Assembly: GCA_903813345.2 (NCBI GenBank)
Contig: CAIIXF020000002.1
Location: 20,906,455 to 20,970,454 of the forward strand
DNA from: Owenia fusiformis
Taxonomy: Eukaryota > Annelida > Polychaeta > Sabellida > Oweniidae
Length of the DNA: 64,000 nucleotides
Direction of reading: 5' to 3'
Positions 34,601-48,336 of the stretch are shown here, in pieces. Every line of letters starts with the position of its first letter. The first letter of the stretch is position 1. A program made the translations under genes and the position numbers. The notes below the pieces were generated by a model that was not told the origin of the DNA, did not search any database, and was given only the letters and a program-made list of their open reading frames with translations.

Positions 34601-37600
34601 TCACGTCCTCTTCAATTTGGTACCCATATCATGAGGCCAGACGCTTTATTGTGACGTCACGATGGTACCAAACGATTATAAATTGAAATTTAAGCATCAA
34701 AATGCGGCAAAATAATGGTATGACTCCACCATTGTTTTGCCGTTTTACTACATGCCACAATCAACCTCACTGCCAGCATATCAAACCATGCCCATTTTCC
34801 ATCAAACTTGGCCCAACTACTATCAGGTGGATGTCCTTCAAAAATCAAGTTGGCATGGTTACCAAAGCCTTATAGTTGCCATGGCAACCGTAGAAATGGG
34901 GTAAAAAATGAGAGCAAAAAAAACCCAAACCCACCATATTGGCACTAATTTATAAAATATTTCTAGACATACAAATTTTCTTAAACTTTGATATCATCTA
35001 GGACACTTCTAGACAACGAAAATATCAAAAATTGGGGGTAGGTTTACCACTTCGATTTTTTTCTAGGCTTGGTCAAAGTAAAACTACGAAAAAAGCACTC
35101 ATTTTCACTTTTGAATCACCTATTATCGCCCAAATGGCTATATTTTTTCAAGGTCAAGGTCGCCATGTTAAAAGTAGAATTACGGAGATAAATCTGCTCT
35201 TCAGACAATGTTTGATGGCTTTTCTTCACCACGGAACAAAGATCTTTGCGCTGGTATGCCCATTTCCATGAGATGATATACGTGAAAGAGGAACTATGTC
35301 TTTAAATGTCATCAAAACTTTATGCCAACACGTGAAAAGGCCATTTCGCACTACTTTTGGCGTAATAATTCCATAATGGAGACATGTTTTCTTATTCAGC
35401 ACTTGTGTAACTGTTTTTAGGTAATTGAGACATTTCTGATAAAAATGGTATCCATAAACATGATATTTTGAATAAAACGGGGCCAAAAAACGACCCCTGA
35501 AGATGCCTGGATTATTTGAGATTTTGGTGTTTTTCACTGGCCTGAAAATGGATGGGGTAGGGGAGTGACACACCTTTTGGGCTTATTCAAGTTAGCATTT
35601 TAATCAAATGAATGGCCACATGTTTGGTACCATCTTAAAGCTTGTCACGTCCTCTTCAATTTGGTACCCATATCATGAGGCCAGACGCTTTATTGTGACG
35701 TCACGATGGTACCAAACGATTATAAATTGAAATTTAAGCATCAAAATGCGGCAAAATAATGGTATGACTCCACCATTGTTTTGCCGTTTTACTACATGCC
35801 ACAATCAACCTCACTGCCAGCATATCAAACCATGCCCATTTTCCATCAAACTTGGCCCAACTACTATCAGGTGGATGTCCTTCAAAAATCAAGTTGGCAT
35901 GGTTACCAAAGCCTTATAGTTGCCATGGCAACCGTAGAAATGGGGTAAAAAATGAGAGCAAAAAAAAACCCAAACCCACCATATTGGCACTAATTTATAA
36001 AATATTTCTAGACATACAAATTTTCTTAAACTTTGATATCATCTAGGACACTTCTAGACAACGAAAATATCAAAAATTGGGGGTAGGTTTACCACTTCGA
36101 TTTTTTTCTAGGCTTGGTCAAAGTAAAACTACGAAAAAAGCACTCATTTTCACTTTTGAATCACCTATTATCGCCCAAATGGCTATATTTTTTCAAGGTC
36201 AAGGTCGCCATGTTAAAAGTAGAATTACGGAGATAAATCTGCTCTTCAGACAATGTTTGATGGCTTTTCTTCACCACGGAACAAAGATCTTTGCGCTGGT
36301 ATGCCCATTTCCATGAGATGATATACGTGAAAGAGGAACTATGTCTTTAAATGTCATCAAAACTTTATGCCAACACGTGAAAAGGCCATTTCGCACTACT
36401 TTTGGCGTAATAATTCCATAATGGAGACATGTTTTCTTATTCAGCACTTGTGTAACTGTTTTTAGGTAATTGAGACATTTCTGATAAAAATGGTATCCAT
36501 AAACATGATATTTTGAATAAAACGGGGCCAAAAAACGACCCCTGAAGATGCCTGGATTATTTGAGATTTTGGTGTTTTTCACTGGCCTGAAAATGGATGG
36601 GGTAGGGGAGTGACACACCTTTTGGGCTTATTCAAGTTAGCATTTTAATCAAATGAATGGCCACATGTTTGGTACCATCTTAAAGCTTGTCACGTCCTCT
36701 TCAATTTGGTACCCATATCATGAGGCCAGACGCTTTATTGTGACGTCACGATGGTACCAAACGATTATAAATTGAAATTTAAGCATCAAAATGCGGCAAA
36801 ATAATGGTATGACTCCACCATTGTTTTGCCGTTTTACTACATGCCACAATCAACCTCACTGCCAGCATATCAAACCATGCCCATTTTCCATCAAACTTGG
36901 CCCAACTACTATCAGGTGGATGTCCTTCAAAAATCAAGTTGGCATGGTTACCAAAGCCTTATAGTTGCCATGGCAACCGTAGAAATGGGGTAAAAAATGA
37001 GAGCAAAAAAAACCCAAACCCACCATATTGGCACTAATTTATAAAATATTTCTAGACATACAAATTTTCTTAAACTTTGATATCATCTAGGACACTTCTA
37101 GACAACGAAAATATCAAAAATTGGGGGTAGGTTTACCACTTCGATTTTTTTCTAGGCTTGGTCAAAGTAAAACTACGAAAAAAGCACTCATTTTCACTTT
37201 TGAATCACCTATTATCGCCCAAATGGCTATATTTTTTCAAGGTCAAGGTCGCCATGTTAAAAGTAGAATTACGGAGATAAATCTGCTCTTCAGACAATGT
37301 TTGATGGCTTTTCTTCACCACGGAACAAAGATCTTTGCGCTGGTATGCCCATTTCCATGAGATGATATACGTGAAAGAGGAACTATGTCTTTAAATGTCA
37401 TCAAAACTTTATGCCAACACGTGAAAAGGCCATTTCGCACTACTTTTGGCGTAATAATTCCATAATGGAGACATGTTTTCTTATTCAGCACTTGTGTAAC
37501 TGTTTTTAGGTAATTGAGACATTTCTGATAAAAATGGTATCCATAAACATGATATTTTGAATAAAACGGGGCCAAAAAACGACCCCTGAAGATGCCTGGA

Positions 37601-40600
37601 TTATTTGAGATTTTGGTGTTTTTCACTGGCCTGAAAATGGATGGGGTAGGGGAGTGACACACCTTTTGGGCTTATTCAAGTTAGCATTTTAATCAAATGA
37701 ATGGCCACATGTTTGGTACCATCTTAAAGCTTGTCACGTCCTCTTCAATTTGGTACCCATATCATGAGGCCAGACGCTTTATTGTGACGTCACGATGGTA
37801 CCAAACGATTATAAATTGAAATTTAAGCATCAAAATGCGGCAAAATAATGGTATGACTCCACCATTGTTTTGCCGTTTTACTACATGCCACAATCAACCT
37901 CACTGCCAGCATATCAAACCATGCCCATTTTCCATCAAACTTGGCCCAACTACTATCAGGTGGATGTCCTTCAAAAATCAAGTTGGCATGGTTACCAAAG
38001 CCTTATAGTTGCCATGGCAACCGTAGAAATGGGGTAAAAAATGAGAGCAAAAAAAACCCAAACCCACCATATTGGCACTAATTTATAAAATATTTCTAGA
38101 CATACAAATTTTCTTAAACTTTGATATCATCTAGGACACTTCTAGACAACGAAAATATCAAAAATTGGGGGTAGGTTTACCACTTCGATTTTTTTCTAGG
38201 CTTGGTCAAAGTAAAACTACGAAAAAAGCACTCATTTTCACTTTTGAATCACCTATTATCGCCCAAATGGCTATATTTTTTCAAGGTCAAGGTCGCCATG
38301 TTAAAAGTAGAATTACGGAGATAAATCTGCTCTTCAGACAATGTTTGATGGCTTTTCTTCACCACGGAACAAAGATCTTTGCGCTGGTATGCCCATTTCC
38401 ATGAGATGATATACGTGAAAGAGGAACTATGTCTTTAAATGTCATCAAAACTTTATGCCAACACGTGAAAAGGCCATTTCGCACTACTTTTGGCGTAATA
38501 ATTCCATAATGGAGACATGTTTTCTTATTCAGCACTTGTGTAACTGTTTTTAGGTAATTGAGACATTTCTGATAAAAATGGTATCCATAAACATGATATT
38601 TTGAATAAAACGGGGCCAAAAAACGACCCCTGAAGATGCCTGGATTATTTGAGATTTTGGTGTTTTTCACTGGCCTGAAAATGGATGGGGTAGGGGAGTG
38701 ACACACCTTTTGGGCTTATTCAAGTTAGCATTTTAATCAAATGAATGGCCACATGTTTGGTACCATCTTAAAGCTTGTCACGTCCTCTTCAATTTGGTAC
38801 CCATATCATGAGGCCAGACGCTTTATTGTGACGTCACGATGGTACCAAACGATTATAAATTGAAATTTAAGCATCAAAATGCGGCAAAATAATGGTATGA
38901 CTCCACCATTGTTTTGCCGTTTTACTACATGCCACAATCAACCTCACTGCCAGCATATCAAACCATGCCCATTTTCCATCAAACTTGGCCCAACTACTAT
39001 CAGGTGGATGTCCTTCAAAAATCAAGTTGGCATGGTTACCAAAGCCTTATAGTTGCCATGGCAACCGTAGAAATGGGGTAAAAAATGAGAGCAAAAAAAA
39101 CCCAAACCCACCATATTGGCACTAATTTATAAAATATTTCTAGACATACAAATTTTCTTAAACTTTGATATCATCTAGGACACTTCTAGACAACGAAAAT
39201 ATCAAAAATTGGGGGTAGGTTTACCACTTCGATTTTTTTCTAGGCTTGGTCAAAGTAAAACTACGAAAAAAGCACTCATTTTCACTTTTGAATCACCTAT
39301 TATCGCCCAAATGGCTATATTTTTTCAAGGTCAAGGTCGCCATGTTAAAAGTAGAATTACGGAGATAAATCTGCTCTTCAGACAATGTTTGATGGCTTTT
39401 CTTCACCACGGAACAAAGATCTTTGCGCTGGTATGCCCATTTCCATGAGATGATATACGTGAAAGAGGAACTATGTCTTTAAATGTCATCAAAACTTTAT
39501 GCCAACACGTGAAAAGGCCATTTCGCACTACTTTTGGCGTAATAATTCCATAATGGAGACATGTTTTCTTATTCAGCACTTGTGTAACTGTTTTTAGGTA
39601 ATTGAGACATTTCTGATAAAAATGGTATCCATAAACATGATATTTTGAATAAAACGGGGCCAAAAAACGACCCCTGAAGATGCCTGGATTATTTGAGATT
39701 TTGGTGTTTTTCACTGGCCTGAAAATGGATGGGGTAGGGGAGTGACACACCTTTTGGGCTTATTCAAGTTAGCATTTTAATCAAATGAATGGCCACATGT
39801 TTGGTACCATCTTAAAGCTTGTCACGTCCTCTTCAATTTGGTACCCATATCATGAGGCCAGACGCTTTATTGTGACGTCACGATGGTACCAAACGATTAT
39901 AAATTGAAATTTAAGCATCAAAATGCGGCAAAATAATGGTATGACTCCACCATTGTTTTGCCGTTTTACTACATGCCACAATCAACCTCACTGCCAGCAT
40001 ATCAAACCATGCCCATTTTCCATCAAACTTGGCCCAACTACTATCAGGTGGATGTCCTTCAAAAATCAAGTTGGCATGGTTACCAAAGCCTTATAGTTGC
40101 CATGGCAACCGTAGAAATGGGGTAAAAAATGAGAGCAAAAAAAACCCAAACCCACCATATTGGCACTAATTTATAAAATATTTCTAGACATACAAATTTT
40201 CTTAAACTTTGATATCATCTAGGACACTTCTAGACAACGAAAATATCAAAAATTGGGGGTAGGTTTACCACTTCGATTTTTTTCTAGGCTTGGTCAAAGT
40301 AAAACTACGAAAAAAGCACTCATTTTCACTTTTGAATCACCTATTATCGCCCAAATGGCTATATTTTTTCAAGGTCAAGGTCGCCATGTTAAAAGTAGAA
40401 TTACGGAGATAAATCTGCTCTTCAGACAATGTTTGATGGCTTTTCTTCACCACGGAACAAAGATCTTTGCGCTGGTATGCCCATTTCCATGAGATGATAT
40501 ACGTGAAAGAGGAACTATGTCTTTAAATGTCATCAAAACTTTATGCCAACACGTGAAAAGGCCATTTCGCACTACTTTTGGCGTAATAATTCCATAATGG

Positions 40601-42376
40601 AGACATGTTTTCTTATTCAGCACTTGTGTAACTGTTTTTAGGTAATTGAGACATTTCTGATAAAAATGGTATCCATAAACATGATATTTTGAATAAAACG
40701 GGGCCAAAAAACGACCCCTGAAGATGCCTGGATTATTTGAGATTTTGGTGTTTTTCACTGGCCTGAAAATGGATGGGGTAGGGGAGTGACACACCTTTTG
40801 GGCTTATTCAAGTTAGCATTTTAATCAAATGAATGGCCACATGTTTGGTACCATCTTAAAGCTTGTCACGTCCTCTTCAATTTGGTACCCATATCATGAG
40901 GCCAGACGCTTTATTGTGACGTCACGATGGTACCAAACGATTATAAATTGAAATTTAAGCATCAAAATGCGGCAAAATAATGGTATGACTCCACCATTGT
41001 TTTGCCGTTTTACTACATGCCACAATCAACCTCACTGCCAGCATATCAAACCATGCCCATTTTCCATCAAACTTGGCCCAACTACTATCAGGTGGATGTC
41101 CTTCAAAAATCAAGTTGGCATGGTTACCAAAGCCTTATAGTTGCCATGGCAACCGTAGAAATGGGGTAAAAAATGAGAGCAAAAAAAACCCAAACCCACC
41201 ATATTGGCACTAATTTATAAAATATTTCTAGACATACAAATTTTCTTAAACTTTGATATCATCTAGGACACTTCTAGACAACGAAAATATCAAAAATTGG
41301 GGGTAGGTTTACCACTTCGATTTTTTTCTAGGCTTGGTCAAAGTAAAACTACGAAAAAAGCACTCATTTTCACTTTTGAATCACCTATTATCGCCCAAAT
41401 GGCTATATTTTTTCAAGGTCAAGGTCGCCATGTTAAAAGTAGAATTACGGAGATAAATCTGCTCTTCAGACAATGTTTGATGGCTTTTCTTCACCACGGA
41501 ACAAAGATCTTTGCGCTGGTATGCCCATTTCCATGAGATGATATACGTGAAAGAGGAACTATGTCTTTAAATGTCATCAAAACTTTATGCCAACACGTGA
41601 AAAGGCCATTTCGCACTACTTTTGGCGTAATAATTCCATAATGGAGACATGTTTTCTTATTCAGCACTTGTGTAACTGTTTTTAGGTAATTGAGACATTT
41701 CTGATAAAAATGGTATCCATAAACATGATATTTTGAATAAAACGGGGCCAAAAAACGACCCCTGAAGATGCCTGGATTATTTGAGATTTTGGTGTTTTTC
41801 ACTGGCCTGAAAATGGATGGGGTAGGGGAGTGACACACCTTTTGGGCTTATTCAAGTTAGCATTTTAATCAAATGAATGGCCACATGTTTGGTACCATCT
41901 TAAAGCTTGTCACGTCCTCTTCAATTTGGTACCCATATCATGAGGCCAGACGCTTTATTGTGACGTCACGATGGTACCAAACGATTATAAATTGAAATTT
42001 AAGCATCAAAATGCGGCAAAATAATGGTATGACTCCACCATTGTTTTGCCGTTTTACTACATGCCACAATCAACCTCACTGCCAGCATATCAAACCATGC
42101 CCATTTTCCATCAAACTTGGCCCAACTACTATCAGGTGGATGTCCTTCAAAAATCAAGTTGGCATGGTTACCAAAGCCTTATAGTTGCCATGGCAACCGT
42201 AGAAATGGGGTAAAAAATGAGAGCAAAAAAAACCCAAACCCACCATATTGGCACTAATTTATAAAATATTTCTAGACATACAAATTTTCTTAAACTTTGA
42301 TATCATCTAGGACACTTCTAGACAACGAAAATATCAAAAATTGGGGGTAGGTTTACCACTTCGATTTTTTTCTAGG

Positions 42377-45300
42377 TGTAACAACTAGCCTAATTTGGGT
42401 AGTGTGGATGGTTGTTATTTATTTTATTAGGCTAGGTCACTTCGAGGGATACTTGGTGCACATTAAATGCACGTGAAGATATAGCGACACAACATCGAAT
42501 ATAAAATAAACACACATATATTGTTGCTTATTCCGCCCAAAAATGTATACAGAATAAATCGATGTAAAATTAAGTTGTAGAGAGGCTACTTGAAAGTACT
42601 TTGTTTATGTGAAATATCAAAGTTTATATTAAAGAGTGTCTATTCTTCTCTATATCAGTTGTCGAAAATTGCTATCTTTCTGACATCAGTTATCGAGAAT
42701 ATTCTAAGTTTCTGGACATCAGTAATCGAAATATTCTAAGTTTCTGGACATCATTGGTCGAGAATATTCTATCTTTCTGACATCAGTTATATCTTCTAAG
42801 TTTCTGGACATCAGTTACACGAAATATTCCAAGTTTCTAGGCATCAGTCGTTGAAATATTCTAAGTTTCTGGACATCAGTAATCGAAATATTCTAAGTTT
42901 CTGGACATCATTGGTCGAGAATATTCTATCTTTCTGACATCAGTTATATCTTCTAAGTTTCTTGACATCAGTTACACGAAATATTCCAAGTTTCTAGACA
43001 TCAGTCGTTGAAATATTCTAAGTTTCTGGACATCAGTAATCGAAATATTCTAAGTTTCTGGACATCATTGGTCGAGAATATTCTATCTTTCTGACATCAG
43101 TTATATCTTCTAAGTTTCTGGACATCAGTTACACGAAATATTCCAAGTTTCTAGACATCAGTCGTTGAAATATTCTAAGTTTCTGGACATCAGTAATCGA
43201 AATATTCTAAGTTTCTGGACATCATTGGTCGAGAATATTCTATCTTTCTGACATCAGTTATATCTTCTAAGTTTCTGGACATCAGTTACACGAAATATTC
43301 CAAGTTTCTAGACATCAGTCGTTGAAATATTCTAAGTTTCTGGACATCAGTAATCGAAATATTCTAAGTTTCTGGACATCATTGGTCGAGAATATTCTAT
43401 CTTTCTGACATCAGTTATATCTTCTAAGTTTCTGGACATCAGTTACACGAAATATTCCAAGTTTCTAGACATCAGTCGTTGAAATATTCTAAGTTTCTGG
43501 ACATCAGTAATCGAAATATTCTAAGTTTCTGGACATCATTGGTCGAGAATATTCTATCTTTCTGACATCAGTTAATATTCTAAGTTTCTGGACATCAGTT
43601 ACACGAAATATTCCGAGTTTCTAGACATCAGTTATCGGGAATATTCTATCTTTCTGACATCAGTTGCTGGGAATATTCTATCTTTCTGACATCAGTTATC
43701 GAAATATTCTAAGTTTCTGGACGTCGGTTGGCATGAATAATCTATCTTTCTGGACATCAATTGTCGAGAATATTCTATCTTTCTGGGATGTCGTAAATAT
43801 TCTAAGTTTCTGGACATCAGTTGCCGGGAATATTCTATCTTTCTGACATCAGTTATATCTTCTAAGTTTCTGGACATCAATTGTCGAGAATATTCTATCT
43901 TTCTGGGATGTCGTAAATATTCTAAGTTTCTGGACATCGGTTGCCGGGAATATTCTATCTTTCTGACATCAGTTATCGAAATATTCTAAGTTTCTGGACA
44001 TCAGTTATCGGGAATATTCTATCTCTCTGGACATCAGTTATACGAAATATTCTAAGTTTCTGGACATCAATTGTCGAGAATATTCTATCTTTCTGGGATG
44101 TCGTAAATATTCTAAGTTTCTGGACATCAGATGCCGGGAATATTCTATCTTTCTGACATCAGTTATATCTTCTAAGTTTCTGGACATCAATTGTCGAGAA
44201 TATTCTATCTTTCTGGGATGTCGTAAATATTCTAAGTTTCTGGACATCGGTTGCCGGGAATATTCTATCTTTCTGACATCAGTTATCGAAATATTCTAAG
44301 TTTCTGGACATCAGTTATCGGGAATATTCTATCTCTCTGGACATCAGTTATACGAAATATTCTAAGTTTCTGGACATCAGTTGCCGGGAATATTCTATCT
44401 TTCTGACATCAGTTATCGAAATATTCTAAGTTTCTGGACATCAGTTATCGGGAATATTCTATCTCTCTGGACATCAGTTACACGAAATATTCCAAGTTTC
44501 TAGGCATCAGTCGTTGAAATATTCTAAGTTTCTGGACATCAGTAATCGAAATATTCTAAGTTTCTGGACATCATTGGTCGAGAATATTCTATCTTTCTGA
44601 CATCAGTTATATCTTCTAAGTTTCTTGACATCAGTTACACGAAATATTCCAAGTTTCTAGACATCAGTCGTTGAAATATTCTAAGTTTCTGGACATCAGT
44701 AATCGAAATATTCTAAGTTTCTGGACATCATTGGTCGAGAATATTCTATCTTTCTGACATCAGTTATATCTTCTAAGTTTCTGGACATCAGTTACACGAA
44801 ATATTCCAAGTTTCTAGACATCAGTCGTTGAAATATTCTAAGTTTCTGGACATCAGTAATCGAAATATTCTAAGTTTCTGGACATCATTGGTCGAGAATA
44901 TTCTATCTTTCTGACATCAGTTATATCTTCTAAGTTTCTGGACATCAGTTACACGAAATATTCCAAGTTTCTAGACATCAGTCGTTGAAATATTCTAAGT
45001 TTCTGGACATCAGTAATCGAAATATTCTAAGTTTCTGGACATCATTGGTCGAGAATATTCTATCTTTCTGACATCAGTTATATCTTCTAAGTTTCTGGAC
45101 ATCAGTTACACGAAATATTCCAAGTTTCTAGACATCAGTCGTTGAAATATTCTAAGTTTCTGGACATCAGTAATCGAAATATTCTAAGTTTCTGGACATC
45201 ATTGGTCGAGAATATTCTATCTTTCTGACATCAGTTAATATTCTAAGTTTCTGGACATCAGTTACACGAAATATTCCGAGTTTCTAGACATCAGTTATCG

Positions 45301-46905
45301 GGAATATTCTATCTTTCTGACATCAGTTGCTGGGAATATTCTATCTTTCTGACATCAGTTATCGAAATATTCTAAGTTTCTGGACGTCGGTTGGCATGAA
45401 TAATCTATCTTTCTGGACATCAATTGTCGAGAATATTCTATCTTTCTGGGATGTCGTAAATATTCTAAGTTTCTGGACATCAGTTGCCGGGAATATTCTA
45501 TCTTTCTGACATCAGTTATATCTTCTAAGTTTCTGGACATCAATTGTCGAGAATATTCTATCTTTCTGGGATGTCGTAAATATTCTAAGTTTCTGGACAT
45601 CGGTTGCCGGGAATATTCTATCTTTCTGACATCAGTTATCGAAATATTCTAAGTTTCTGGACATCAGTTATCGGGAATATTCTATCTCTCTGGACATCAG
45701 TTATACGAAATATTCTAAGTTTCTGGACATCAATTGTCGAGAATATTCTATCTTTCTGGGATGTCGTAAATATTCTAAGTTTCTGGACATCAGATGCCGG
45801 GAATATTCTATCTTTCTGACATCAGTTATATCTTCTAAGTTTCTGGACATCAATTGTCGAGAATATTCTATCTTTCTGGGATGTCGTAAATATTCTAAGT
45901 TTCTGGACATCGGTTGCCGGGAATATTCTATCTTTCTGACATCAGTTATCGAAATATTCTAAGTTTCTGGACATCAGTTATCGGGAATATTCTATCTCTC
46001 TGGACATCAGTTATACGAAATATTCTAAGTTTCTGGACATCAGTTGCCGGGAATATTCTATCTTTCTGACATCAGTTATCGAAATATTCTAAGTTTCTGG
46101 ACATCAGTTATCGGGAATATTCTATCTCTCTGGACATCAGTTATACGAAATATTCTAAGTTTCTGGACATCAGTTGCCGGGAATATTCTATCTTTCTGAC
46201 ATCAGTTGCTGGGAATATTCTATCTTTCTGGGATGTCGTAAATATTCTAAGTTTCTCAGCCTCTTAGTCCCTCGTCTGTAGATGAGACACTGACATAGAA
46301 GCTCCTTCCTCTTCAAAAGTGGTGTACGTGTCTGCTAGGAGCGATCAGTGCTCTGCTTTTATACCCCAGACAGGTTTTGCACACGAACCTAACAAGTGAT
46401 TAATGGGCTGATGCAATACCCAGTCAGTCCACTAGAATCCCAGGCAGGATATCACTAGTGCAAAATAAACAACCATGGTGCAATGAGGAAATAACTTTTG
46501 CAAAATAAATGACTTTGCCTAGCAATCACGATTTCTGCTGTTTAACACAAAACGAACACATATCTTGTAATGTATTAGCTAGATTAAGATATAAACTAGA
46601 TAAATATAACAAAAACCAATCATCATTGGCTCTAATTATGGTGAAATTGCAAGGAAAAACGAGTAAGTGAATGTAGGTCAGCAGGAAGTGAGAAAAATGT
46701 ACAGATAAAAACAAAAATAAATCTCACAGAAAATAGCAGTTAAAACGACTCCCTGTACATCTAAAGTGTTCCACACATTAATGTAAGTATAACACCTATC
46801 AAGCTTGACTGGGAAACAGTTTCCTACTGTCAAAACTGTCTGAACTGCTAGAAAATGGTACTGGACTCCAAAAATAAAAAATTGAAAAATTAAAAATTTG
46901 TTACA
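42377..46905. mobile_element. 4529-bp TG...CA element (LTR-like) inside the twelfth satellite unit
   Basis: Starts TGTAACAAC and ends TTGTTACA, inverted as in retroviral-type LTRs. TAGG is duplicated on both sides (42373-42376 and 46906-46909) but is single in intact units. No reverse transcriptase, integrase or other coding region is present. It reads as a solo LTR or non-autonomous element whose interior is almost all minisatellite. A TATA-like TTTTATACCCC lies at about 46357. Near the left end, ACTAGCCTAAT and ATTAGGCTAGGT form a hairpin. Confidence 0.8.
42646..46256 (+). repeat. Hierarchical minisatellite within the LTR-like element
   Basis: Basic ~30-35-bp words ATATTCTAAGTTTCTGGACA then TCAGTTATCGA. 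They form a 157-bp higher-order unit (GTCGTTG at 42847, 43004, 43161, 43318 and 43475), and the whole is a 1663-bp direct duplication (42803-44465 and 44466-46128). Apparent ORFs are by-products of the repetition. Confidence 0.92.
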
Positions 46906-47213
46906 TAGGCTTGGTCAAAGTAAAACTACGAAAAAAGCACTCATTTTCACTTTTGAATCACCTATTATCGCCCAAATGGCTATATTTTTTCAAGGTCAAG
47001 GTCGCCATGTTAAAAGTAGAATTACGGAGATAAATCTGCTCTTCAGACAATGTTTGATGGCTTTTCTTCACCACGGAACAAAGATCTTTGCGCTGGTATG
47101 CCCATTTCCATGAGATGATATACGTGAAAGAGGAACTATGTCTTTAAATGTCATCAAAACTTTATGCCAACACGTGAAAAGGCCATTTCGCACTACTTTT
47201 GGCGTAATAATTC

Positions 47214-47881
47214 CACCAAAATACCTAGTTCAAAATCTAGGTCAAATTCATAGTTTTTTTTATTTTGCGATTCTGACACTACACTTCAATGATATTCTCC
47301 GAAATTTTGTAAACTTGTAGCAAAGAGTGTGCTAATAATGTTTACTTTTTGCCGTCAATAAGTTTTTTGACCCACTTTTGAGATATGGTGTCCGAAATGT
47401 AGGTCAAAATAAAAAGTTCTCCAATTTTAAAGTATGAGTTATGAATTAGGGGTAGAATTTCCTCAGGAATCTGGATCTGAAATTAAAATTGCAATCCGAC
47501 CCCCGGTTTAGATTCTACGCCATTTTGAAGTTTGAAATTCGCACTTGCCAGTATTCACGATGCAGATTGATCAAATATACTTTCAAAAATTCCTGCATAC
47601 CCTACTTTACCTCTCTACCTACTCAGCTACTTATTTGACTACTTACTCAATTACTTAATTAGTTATTACTTCCTTAGCAACTTACTCAGGTACTTACTCA
47701 GCTACTTACTCAGCTACCTACTCAGCTTTTTACTCAGTTACTTACTCAGCTACTTACTCAACTACTACTAAGGTACTTACTCAGCTAATTACTCAGTTAC
47801 TTACTCAGCTCTTTACTGATCTATCTAGGTCAAATAAATCTGGAGTCTTAAATTGAACTTGTTCAATTTCACAAATCTAGT
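47214..47881 (+). repeat. Repeat element copy B, right part
   Basis: Resumes with CACCAAAATACCTAGTTC, as at 27714 of copy A. Carries the 12-bp CTTACTCAGCTA minisatellite (47612-47820) and ends with ATCTGGAGTCT at 47838-47848 and the same AAATCTAGTT border as copy A. Confidence 0.88.
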
Positions 47882-47901
47882 TTAATATAGCGTCGCCTTA
47901 A

Positions 47902-48336
47902 AAATAATTTAAGGTCAGGGTGCATGATGGGAAATTTTCTGCATTCCTCAATTGAGTCACATGTTATTTTTCAAACAAGAATCACTCCTTCTCTTCATTG
48001 TCTTTATCTTCCAGTTTTGCACAAAGATTGCACTTATGTGCCTAGAAAAGACTTGTGAAAAGAATGTTTTGATAAAGTGTATAAAAAACAAGAAAATTCA
48101 GTGAAAAAAATCAGAAAATTTTCAGAATTTTTTTTCACTGAATTTTCTCATTTTTTATACATTTTACAAAACAAACCTTCTCACAAGGCTTTTCTAGGCA
48201 CAAAGGTGCACTCTTTGTGCAAACTTGGAAGATGTAGACAATGTGGGGAAGGAGTTATTCCTGTTTGAAAAATAACATGTGACTCAATTGAGGAATGCAG
48301 AAAATTTCCCAACATGCACCCTGTCCTTAAAAAATC
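47902..48336. mobile_element. Foldback element, ~210-bp arms
   Basis: Nearly symmetrical around 48117: AAGGTCAGGGTGCATGATGG then GAAATTTTCTGCATTCC at left, complement at right. The centre reads AATTCAGTGAAAAAAATC and complement. Directly abuts the end of repeat copy B. Confidence 0.88.

Larger units (their letters stand above)
30541..47213 (+). repeat. 1044-bp satellite array, 11 units plus a truncated twelfth, inserted in copy B
   Basis: Units start with GGTATGACTCCACCATTG at 30541, 31585, 32629, 33673, 34717, 35761, 36806, 37850, 38894, 39938, 40982 and 42026. All are 1044 bp except the sixth (1045, one extra A in an A-run); no other difference was seen by eye. The last unit stops at offset ~657. 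CACCA flanks the block (30536-30540 and 47214-47218) and is single in the uninterrupted copy, so it behaves like a 5-bp target duplication. The 79- and 115-aa ORFs in each unit begin with TTG or GTG and are broken in the relic at 25293, so they are not treated as genes. Confidence 0.95.

Noticed and set aside
43664-45910. ORFs of 60-81 aa with repeated peptide motifs (ILSFWTSV, MSRNLEYLRHPRK)
   Set aside because: Translations of the minisatellite on both strands; no start context or conservation independent of DNA repetition.
42377-46256. CRISPR-like array of regularly spaced repeats
   Set aside because: Spacers are themselves variants of the repeat, the context is eukaryotic and no cas genes exist.
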